Assembly: GCA_017516285.1 (NCBI GenBank) | Contig: JAFXDD010000050.1 | Span: 1 to 14,857 of the forward strand | Direction: 5' to 3' | Origin: Lachnospiraceae bacterium | Lineage (GTDB): Bacteria > Bacillota_A > Clostridia > Lachnospirales > Lachnospiraceae | Length of the DNA stretch: 14,857 bases | Shown here: positions 6,653 through 12,641 of the stretch, in pieces | Layout of the letters: the number at the start of each line of letters is the position of its first letter | Numbering within the stretch: position 1 is the first letter of the stretch | Program-made: the position numbers and the translations under genes | Notes under the pieces: model-generated | What the model saw: the letters and a program-made list of their open reading frames with translations, nothing else | Database searches by the model: none | Told to the model about the DNA's origin: nothing

Positions 6653-7711
6653 TTACATTAATTTTTTTGCTTTAATCAGTTTGTCTGCACGGTCCTTATC
6701 CAAATATCCTGCCTCAATGTCAAACGTTAACGTCTCACCGGCTCCTAAGAGCTTTACCTGACCATTTTCCTTGGCATACTGATAACCCAGATGCTCTGCT
6801 GTTGCAGGCAATACCATGCCGCAGGAGGCTTCGTCGCCGGTTCGTGACATCCAACGGATACCATAATTAAGCACATCTGTCGGATGACTGACATAGCAGG
6901 CTCCATCCTCTGTTTTTTGCAGGGTATAAGCTCTGCCCTCTTCATCCCCCTGATACATCACGGTAAAGCATATTTCAGGGTCATAGACCTGCCCCGGTGC
7001 ACCGATTCTGTGATGCTTTGCAGGCTCCTTTTCCAGCTCCTCCATATATGTACGCAGCTCCTCTGCATGTTCCATAGATAAATGAGGACTGACAACCTTA
7101 TGCACCTTGACGTGCTCACTGTCGTACTTTGCACTGTACATCAGCTGTGCTCCGTCCATAGGGCGGAAGTTAATATGACACAGATACATGTATTCCATAG
7201 GGCTTGTGCGCCTGTTTTCAAGCCTCATATGAAGCTTTAAAACGGTATCGTCTTCATACAGCCTGCACTCAGGACTAAAGGTATAATTACGTGTGAAGGA
7301 AACATCATAGTCCAGGCTTCCGCCTACTGCCACATAATCCTCTCCACATTCTATATAAGCCTTTCTGTAAGGTGCATTTGGAATCTCCCCATGTTGAGGA
7401 TGCACAGCATCAGCAGCACCAAAGGAGCTGATACCGCAGTGCAGTAAAAAACCTCCATAGGTCTTTAAAAAATCCTGTGTAGGAACAGGCTCTTCAAACC
7501 TGGTCTTCATGGTAAGCTCATGCCCCAAAAAACCTGCTCTCCAGATTTGCTGTCCCTGAAATGGCAAGATAATAAAGTATCCCTTACTATTCTCTACCTT
7601 AACAGCCTCTACTCCTGTAGAATATTTAAAAAACGTAGCCTTCATTTTTCTATTCTGCAGAAAAACAAATTCCTTTTCTGAAAAAAACTCTTTTTTTAAA
7701 TGAATTCTCAT
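6653..7711 (-). CDS. DUF4432 family protein (aldose 1-epimerase-like)
   Basis: 352 residues with features of the DUF4432 branch of the galactose-mutarotase superfold: a beta-rich protein with LLHCGISSFGAAD (89-101), HPQHGE (104-109), the charged YLCHINF segment (H179, N181) and a closing ETLTFDIEAGYL strand. Mutarotase-fold enzymes interconvert sugar anomers or bind sugars. The exact reaction of this branch is not known to me. No signal peptide is seen, so it is probably cytoplasmic. It lies 12 nt downstream of the creatininase-like gene and is the last gene before a strong terminator. The ribosome binding site is weak (GTGGTG), suggesting translation coupled to the upstream gene. Its presence argues that the operon substrate has a sugar-like part. 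Confidence 0.85.
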   Translation of the reverse strand: MRIHLKKEFFSEKEFVFLQNRKMKATFFKYSTGVEAVKVENSKGYFIILPFQGQQIWRAGFLGHELTMKTRFEEPVPTQDFLKTYGGFLLHCGISSFGAADAVHPQHGEIPNAPYRKAYIECGEDYVAVGGSLDYDVSFTRNYTFSPECRLYEDDTVLKLHMRLENRRTSPMEYMYLCHINFRPMDGAQLMYSAKYDSEHVKVHKVVSPHLSMEHAEELRTYMEELEKEPAKHHRIGAPGQVYDPEICFTVMYQGDEEGRAYTLQKTEDGACYVSHPTDVLNYGIRWMSRTGDEASCGMVLPATAEHLGYQYAKENGQVKLLGAGETLTFDIEAGYLDKDRADKLIKAKKLM

Positions 7712-7723
7712 AAATTACACCAC

Positions 7724-8461
7724 TTATACAATAATGTCCTGAAGACTTTCCAACGCACAACGAACCATATGCTGTCCTAATTCCATACTGGTTTCTACAG
7801 AATTTAATGCAAACCACTCCGTATTCTCTTTTGTTTTTTCTAAATCCACATGATTTGGATACAACGCATACATGAGGCTGGATTCATATTTGCCTGCATG
7901 GTCAAAGCCACCGCATTTATGCTGTGCTTCCTTGCTCAAAAGCGGAATTACCTTAATATAAGAGAACGGATCATCTCCGGAGCCAAGCTTTTCATAATAG
8001 TCAGCATAGCTGTTGCTGCCCCACCAGCCCTGACCTCTTGTTGCCTCCATATATTCCATAATTACCTTTTTGGCAGCTTTATGGCAGGCAATTGTCATAG
8101 GCATCAAACCGGCTTCTTCTGTCTGATGATGGGCAACACAGTAAATGTTTTTGACACCACCCCAGACCATGGATTTTAAAATGCAATAAAGATAGTTTTC
8201 ATATGCATCTACATCTACATGGATTGTTCCGCTTTCCGGACCGGCTACCGCATAGCTTGCCACCCCATACCAGATAGGAGGACATACCACCATCTCCTTT
8301 GTTTTTTCCAATTCACGCATAACACCATTAATTACCATGGTGTCTGTACCACAGCTTGCATGCAAGGCATGATACTCAATTGTACCGATAGGAATAATAA
8401 ATGGCACCTTTCTTTTCTTAGCATCTTCCAATTGTTCATAGAACATATCTACCATCTGCAT
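7724..8461 (-). CDS. Creatininase family amidohydrolase
   Basis: 245 residues. The family contains creatinine amidohydrolase, MftE and deformylases, all metal-dependent hydrolases of cyclic or acyclic amides. Likely metal ligands are E29 and H31 in PIGTIEYHALH, D40 in CGTD, H112, and E193 in HAGKYESS. Where most members read NGHGGN, this one reads VAHHQTEE (109-116), so the substrate may differ. The start ATG 8461 has AGAGGGTG 7 nt upstream; a GTG at 8470 falls within that site and was rejected. It lies 20 nt after the M24 gene and 12 nt before the DUF4432 gene. Predicted cytoplasmic. The fold is confident; a true creatininase activity is not claimed. Confidence 0.88.
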   Translation of the reverse strand: MQMVDMFYEQLEDAKKRKVPFIIPIGTIEYHALHASCGTDTMVINGVMRELEKTKEMVVCPPIWYGVASYAVAGPESGTIHVDVDAYENYLYCILKSMVWGGVKNIYCVAHHQTEEAGLMPMTIACHKAAKKVIMEYMEATRGQGWWGSNSYADYYEKLGSGDDPFSYIKVIPLLSKEAQHKCGGFDHAGKYESSLMYALYPNHVDLEKTKENTEWFALNSVETSMELGQHMVRCALESLQDIIV

Positions 8462-8481
8462 AATATACACCCTCTATTTTC

Positions 8482-9660
8482 TTAAAATTCTAATTCATAC
8501 AGCTTACCAATTTCAGGGCAAAGAACATCACAGCCGTTTTCTGTAACTGCAATACCCTTTTCCCAACGAACGCCAAAGGTATCTGTAGAAATAAATGTAT
8601 CAATCTGGAATGTCATATTTGGCTGTAATACATAGTTAGAGCTTGTCTCTACCCATGGAGCCTCTACTTCAATCATACCGGTTCCGTGAAGAGGTCCGTA
8701 TACAAAATTTTCCTTAAAGCCATTATCTACATAATACTTGTAGAAGTTGCTTGCAATTTCAGCTGCCGGAACACCTGCCTTTACCTGCGCCTGTGTCCAA
8801 TTATGAGCCTCTAAACCAAACATAACTACGTCTCTTCTCTTGCCCTCTAACTTACCGAGTACGATAGGATATCCGATGGCTGCAGAATAACCGTCAATCT
8901 TTGCAGAAAGGTTTAACTGCACAATATCACCCTTTTCAAACTTGCGGTAGCTGGAACGGGAAATTGCATGACGTGTAGAAGCCTCTGAAAATACATACAT
9001 CGGAAGTCCTTCATACTCTGCACCATGCTCATATACAACTCTCTGAGCCACACCAACCATCTGTAATTCTGTCATGCCAGGCTTAATTTCTTTAATAACC
9101 TGCTGGGTTGCAAGCTCTGCAATACGATAACCTTCTCTTAAACAATTAATTTCGTTAACAGTCTTAATAGAACGAAGGGTTACCATAATCTGGTCTGCAC
9201 GCACAATCTCTGCATCCGGGAATGCACTCTTAATACCTTCCATAATAATAACAGAAGTATCCAGATAGCTTGCCACACCAATGCGAAGCTTACTGCCTGT
9301 AACACCAATAGCCTTAAATACATCGTGATAGGTATCAGGTGTTAATTCCGGATATGCAGGGTCTGCACTTTCTCTGTATTCCTTTAATACAAAAATCTTT
9401 TCAATTTTGGAACGGTCTGCAGCAAACTCGCGGCTTTCAGGACCTACCATAAGTGCTGCATCACCTGACGGTGCAATAGCAACACCACAACGTTCAAATA
9501 ACGGCCAGAAGCCTGAGAAGTAACGGGCATTTGCATAATCAGCCTCATTGGAATTTACGATTAATACATCCAGGCCTGCCTCCTGAATTAATTTTGCAGC
9601 TCTTCCCGCTCTTTCCTTATACTCGTGGTCAGGAATTCTAATTGTACCATGTTCTAACAT
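8482..9660 (-). CDS. M24 pita-bread-fold protein, creatinase-like with degenerate metal site
   Basis: 392 residues from ATG 9660. It has the creatinase N-terminal domain (about 10-160) and the M24 C-terminal domain (about 165-390). Metal-using M24 peptidases have ligands D, D, H, E, E. The matching positions here are N250 (QLNLSA), A261 (GYSAAIG), H325 (GPLHGTG), D354 (FQIDTF) and E367 (VRWEKG), so the two Asp ligands are gone. Creatinase, which cleaves creatine without metal, has the same Asn and Ala substitutions as I recall it, and the His here at 231 (STRHAIS) aligns with its catalytic His. However, a Glu important in creatinase is Gly in this protein. It is therefore neither a typical Xaa-Pro peptidase nor an obvious creatinase. 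The start was chosen for AAAGGAG 9 nt upstream; the in-frame ATG at 9669 abuts that site. Confidence 0.87.
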   Translation of the reverse strand: MLEHGTIRIPDHEYKERAGRAAKLIQEAGLDVLIVNSNEADYANARYFSGFWPLFERCGVAIAPSGDAALMVGPESREFAADRSKIEKIFVLKEYRESADPAYPELTPDTYHDVFKAIGVTGSKLRIGVASYLDTSVIIMEGIKSAFPDAEIVRADQIMVTLRSIKTVNEINCLREGYRIAELATQQVIKEIKPGMTELQMVGVAQRVVYEHGAEYEGLPMYVFSEASTRHAISRSSYRKFEKGDIVQLNLSAKIDGYSAAIGYPIVLGKLEGKRRDVVMFGLEAHNWTQAQVKAGVPAAEIASNFYKYYVDNGFKENFVYGPLHGTGMIEVEAPWVETSSNYVLQPNMTFQIDTFISTDTFGVRWEKGIAVTENGCDVLCPEIGKLYELEF

Positions 9661-9695
9661 AATTTGCATCTCCTTTATTCAAATATTGTAATTTA

Positions 9696-9737
9696 GTAAC
9701 TATTCAGCGCCATGAGAATGGGGTTCTGAATAGTTAC
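9696..9737 (+). repeat. GNRA-capped dispersed hairpin, copy 2
   Basis: GTAACTATTCAG and CTGAATAGTTAC form a perfect 12-pair stem. The tip is CCAT GAGA ATGG, with a GNRA-type loop. It sits in the 90-nt gap between the ASRT-like gene and the M24 gene, inside the predicted operon. The inner 34 nt are 29/34 identical to the inverse of 3491-3524. Confidence 0.6.
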
Positions 9738-9750
9738 ATAATTATTAAAA

Positions 9751-10113
9751 TTAATCACAGCAGTAACCAGGTGTGGTATAAAATGCAACTGTACGCGGCT
9801 CTGCCCTGCCATACTGTGCCACAACAGGCTCGTCGCTTTCTAACATAATTGCATACTGCTCTTCAAAGCTTGCTGTATGAACGCCAAAGTCTTTTTCCTC
9901 ATTGGTTCTAAGACAACGAACACGCTCCGCCTCAACGGTCACACAAATATCTCTTACAGGCTCCTTGTCCGTATAAATCAATGTAATTTTTACATGCGCA
10001 TCTTTTTTACCGGTATTGGTAATGATAATGGATTCATGGCCCGGAATACAGTTCACACCTACCGGTGGTAATTCTGCATCCGGGAAAATCCAAACTTTTT
10101 TGCCGTATCCCAT
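9751..10113 (-). CDS. ASRT-like protein (Anabaena sensory rhodopsin transducer family, PF07100 type)
   Basis: 120 residues, close to the roughly 125 of the Anabaena protein. The segment KDAHVKITLIYTDKEPV (36-52) closely resembles the transducer's DAHVEITIYYSDKEPV-like strand pair as I recall it, followed by the VTVEAERVRCLR strand and the VVAQYGRAEPR edge. It appears to be a small all-beta, soluble, cytoplasmic protein without a signal peptide. The family is proposed to be a small-molecule, probably sugar-binding, domain, often encoded beside carbohydrate genes. No rhodopsin gene is in this window. It has a strong ribosome binding site (AAAGGAG). First gene of the minus-strand operon and divergent from the AraC gene. 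The likely role is a ligand sensor or carrier, by inference. The C-terminus YCCD has an unusual Cys pair. Confidence 0.85.
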   Translation of the reverse strand: MGYGKKVWIFPDAELPPVGVNCIPGHESIIITNTGKKDAHVKITLIYTDKEPVRDICVTVEAERVRCLRTNEEKDFGVHTASFEEQYAIMLESDEPVVAQYGRAEPRTVAFYTTPGYCCD

Positions 10114-10266
10114 AATATGCTCCTTTCCGCACCATTTCTTGTAACAGCATAGACTGTTACTTCTACTTTATGCAATTTTATTTTACCATTGCCTATGCAA
10201 GCTGTATTGTGATATAATCTAAAAAAATGGTCTAAAAGTCAGATTTTAATCAGATGAGGATATTTT
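10114..10266. promoter_or_regulatory. Divergent control region between the ASRT-like operon and araC-type gene
   Basis: On the plus strand TTGCCT (10189-10194), an 18-nt spacer and TATAAT (10213-10218) form a good promoter for the regulator. A perfect 7-pair inverted repeat GTAACAG...CTGTTAC lies at 10141-10160. Two TATGCAA direct repeats start at 10169 and 10194, 25 nt apart. A weak minus-strand promoter (TTGCAT, 18 nt, TATGCT) would place its -10 inside the inverted repeat. These are candidate operators for the divergent AraC protein. Confidence 0.5.
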
Positions 10267-11127
10267 ATGCATTACTTAGCTTATAACGAAGGAAAACAGC
10301 ACGGAACTACGGAATTTCCTGTAGCATATTATTATATTAATAAAGAACATCCCCGCTATAACATGCCTTTCCACTGGCATAAAGAATGGGAAATCGTCAG
10401 AATTCTGCAGGGGGAGTTTACCCTGTATGCAGATGGCGAAACTTATTTTGCCAAAGAAGGAGATATCCTTTTATTAAGTGATGGTATGTTACATGGAGGC
10501 ACACCCCATAACTGCATTTACGAGTGCCTTTCTTTTGATTTGCGCGGATTATTCAGTAATGTGCTTTCTGTAAAGAACTCAATGCGCCCCTTTTATCGGG
10601 GCAATTTATTGCCAACTGCATTTTATGAGAATTACCATCCAGATGTATATCCTATTGTTGACGAGCTTTTGTGCTCCTTTTCTAAGGATATGCCTGATGA
10701 TATATGTACGTTAACAACTCTTGGAAATCTCAGCCGCTTATTTGCAACAATTAGGGGAAATCACTCTTATGTCGAAAATACTAAGGACACCTTTGAAACT
10801 ACCAGAAAAATTACCCAGATCAAGCCTGTTCTGGAATATATAGAAGCTAATTTTGCAGCCCCCCTCACTTTGACTGAGCTGGCAGGCGTTATCGGCATGA
10901 ACCCCAAATACTTCTGCAGCTTCTTTCACTCCATAACGCAACAGACTCCTATGCAATATGTAAACTATTATCGCATTGAGCAGGCACAATTCATGCTCTC
11001 TGCCAGCGACCTAAGCATTGTAGAAATAGGTCTGGAATGTGGCTTTTGTGATAGTAGCCACTTTGTAAAGACCTTCAAGAAATATAAACAGATGACACCA
11101 AGTCAGTATCGAAGATGGAATACATAA
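10267..11127 (+). CDS. AraC family transcriptional regulator with N-terminal cupin sensor
   Basis: 286 residues. The N-terminal cupin half (about 20-130) contains FHWHKEWEIVRILQGEF and a DILLLSDGMLHGG strand with the His pairs typical of sugar-sensing cupins. The C-terminal half (about 185-285) is the double helix-turn-helix, with LTLTELAGVIGMNPKYF and SIVEIGLECGFCDSSHFVK followed by the family-typical TPSQYRRW. It is a cytoplasmic DNA-binding activator or dual regulator. The GAGG site lies about 10 nt before the ATG. It is transcribed away from the four-gene minus-strand operon across a 153-nt control region. The simplest inference is that it controls that operon in response to its substrate. 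Confidence 0.93.
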   Translation: MHYLAYNEGKQHGTTEFPVAYYYINKEHPRYNMPFHWHKEWEIVRILQGEFTLYADGETYFAKEGDILLLSDGMLHGGTPHNCIYECLSFDLRGLFSNVLSVKNSMRPFYRGNLLPTAFYENYHPDVYPIVDELLCSFSKDMPDDICTLTTLGNLSRLFATIRGNHSYVENTKDTFETTRKITQIKPVLEYIEANFAAPLTLTELAGVIGMNPKYFCSFFHSITQQTPMQYVNYYRIEQAQFMLSASDLSIVEIGLECGFCDSSHFVKTFKKYKQMTPSQYRRWNT

Positions 11128-11186
11128 CAAAATGGGCCCCACAAGTTTGTGGGAATATCTGTGGGAAGAATCACTTTTTTCGCAAT

Positions 11187-11217
11187 AAAAAAACCAGCAA
11201 ACCCTTGAGTTTACTGG
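11187..11217 (-). terminator. Terminator downstream of the tRNA fragment
   Basis: Minus strand CCAGTAAACT and GGTTTGCTGG form a 10-pair stem with two G-U pairs and a 4-nt loop, followed by seven T residues. It lies 8 nt after the tRNA-like 3' end, as a native tRNA terminator would. Confidence 0.75.
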
Positions 11218-11224
11218 ATTCTCG

Positions 11225-11251
11225 TGAGCCACCGGGGACTCGAACCCCGGA
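11225..11251 (-). other. 3' fragment of a tRNA gene (tRNA-Lys-like), probable attachment site
   Basis: On the minus strand the T arm CGGGG TTCGAGT CCCCG is followed by the acceptor half GTGGCTC and discriminator A. The bases upstream (TTACT and further) do not make an anticodon arm, D arm or 5' acceptor strand, so only the 3' end is present. The implied 5' acceptor GAGCCAC fits tRNA-Lys of this group. Such 3' fragments are the typical duplicated core left when a tyrosine-recombinase element integrates into a tRNA gene. No integrase gene is in the window. Confidence 0.7.
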
Positions 11252-11348
11252 AGTAACCCTAAAACCCCAGAAAAATAAGGGACTGCGCATCATCAAAAAG
11301 TGAAAAGTGAACAAAAGTGAACAAATTTTTTAGAGCAACGGTAAGGTA
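11252..11348. other. Non-coding DNA with AAAAGTGA direct repeats next to the tRNA fragment
   Basis: Three tandem AAAAGTGA-type units begin at 11296, 11303 and 11313; the last two extend to AAAAGTGAACA. On the other side of the fragment, TGTGGGAA occurs twice (11148-11155, 11160-11167), beside the inverted repeat CCCACAA/TTGTGGG. Short direct repeats around a core resemble recombinase arm sites. No gene is seen. Confidence 0.4.
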
Positions 11349-12605
11349 TTAATTTGCCTCAACTAAAATATTAACATTTCTCACAACCATATTATCCACA
11401 ATATCTGTTGTAAAGTCATCCTTTTTTGCCTGTATCTCCAAATTTTCAAATATAAAATCATTTAATAAATATTGTGACTTGTCCTCTTTCACATAAAAAA
11501 AGTTGTAGCAATCGCAGTGACAATTTTTCATTACAATATGCTCAGCATATGACATCAGAATATCTGTTCTTCCTTTCAAGTCAAAGAACTGCGTCCATGG
11601 ATTGATATTGATAAAATTGTGTATTTTACCCGTTATGTCTTCTACCGTAATATATTCGTAACACTGTGGTGTATCCGGTCTCATTTTCAGCCACAGTAAA
11701 TTTTTTCCGGTTTCCACCTGAATTCTGCGCATAATGACATTGCGGTTGCGTACAGATTCTGAACCACAGGTCAGGCAACCATGGCAAAAACCATAAATGC
11801 AGTCTTCAATAATGATTCTTTCATTGGAACCATTTTCTTTCTGTGCATCAGCCCAAGGTCCTTTTCCGCCTTTTAATACAACCGCATCATCATTTACCTC
11901 CATACGGCAATCTTTTATCAACACGTCCGTACATACATCTATATCAATAGCATCCGTGCTGGGTGCCTTTACCGGCTCTGCCGGAGAGAAAATATTGCAG
12001 TTCAGATACTTCACATGGCCGCATTTATAGATATGAGTCGTCCAAAAATGTGCGTTAATCAGATTCAAATCTGCAATCAGTACATTCTTGCTGTTGGATA
12101 TAAATACCAACCGCGGCCTCTGCTCATCTTTGTTGGTGCATTCCGGGTGCCATTCACGCCTTAGCCAAAATGCTTTCCATGAACGCAAACCATTTCCGTC
12201 GATGATTCCCGGTCCAAACATGGTAAATCCGTCCACACCATCTGCATTAATCAGCGCAGTAAAATATGGACAGCTTTCCCCTTCTATGCGGGTCATCTTG
12301 ATATCATAATCACAAATATCATCACTGCCTTTTAATACCCCTCCTGCTGCTATATGCAAATGTACCCCTTGTTTAAAATACAAGGAACCTGTCATGTACG
12401 TCCCCTGAGGCACAACAATAACACCGCCGCCATTTTCCGCGGCGAAATCAATTAAACTTTGAATCTCTGTAGTATGTACTTTGCCATCTGCCAGGATACC
12501 ATACTCCGTCAATATATATTGTTTTCCCATTTCCTCAAGCTTTGGTACTTTGCAATCATAAAACCATTCATCTATAGGTGTTCCATCCGGAAAAAACTCT
12601 TTCAT
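11349..12605 (-). CDS. Glycoside hydrolase family 28 (pectin/galacturonide-type) enzyme, cytoplasmic
   Basis: 418 residues with the right-handed beta-helix GH28 signature set: STDAIDID (216-223, catalytic Asp candidates D218/D221), NDDAVVLKGG (238-247, D239-D240), CHG (274-276) in place of the usual GHG, and LKMRP (306-310) in place of the RIK-type motif. The N-terminal DGKVHTTEIQSLIDFAAENG segment is the usual start of the beta-helix in bacterial exo-acting members. There is no signal peptide, so it should act in the cytoplasm on imported oligosaccharides. Substrates in the family include polygalacturonides and rhamnogalacturonan pieces; the exact one is not clear. It lies 36 nt downstream of the GH127 gene and is probably co-transcribed. 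No clear terminator follows. Confidence 0.88.
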   Translation of the reverse strand: MKEFFPDGTPIDEWFYDCKVPKLEEMGKQYILTEYGILADGKVHTTEIQSLIDFAAENGGGVIVVPQGTYMTGSLYFKQGVHLHIAAGGVLKGSDDICDYDIKMTRIEGESCPYFTALINADGVDGFTMFGPGIIDGNGLRSWKAFWLRREWHPECTNKDEQRPRLVFISNSKNVLIADLNLINAHFWTTHIYKCGHVKYLNCNIFSPAEPVKAPSTDAIDIDVCTDVLIKDCRMEVNDDAVVLKGGKGPWADAQKENGSNERIIIEDCIYGFCHGCLTCGSESVRNRNVIMRRIQVETGKNLLWLKMRPDTPQCYEYITVEDITGKIHNFININPWTQFFDLKGRTDILMSYAEHIVMKNCHCDCYNFFYVKEDKSQYLLNDFIFENLEIQAKKDDFTTDIVDNMVVRNVNILVEAN

Positions 12606-12641
12606 CCTTTTAACTCATCCTTCAACACATTTTCATTTCCA

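Noticed and set aside
6213..6761. 182-codon plus-strand frame across the sdaAB/DUF4432 junction
   Set aside because: It is antisense to two conserved genes and runs through a terminator and a promoter, so it is a shadow.
7724..9660. Direct assignment of the pair as a creatinine-to-sarcosine pathway
   Set aside because: The M24 protein lacks a Glu important in creatinase and the creatininase loop is altered; no sarcosine-using gene is nearby. Only fold-level naming is justified.
11115..11303. 62-codon frame reading SREPPGTRTPE
   Set aside because: This peptide is the well-known translation artefact of a reversed tRNA-Lys 3' end; the DNA is a tRNA fragment and not a gene.
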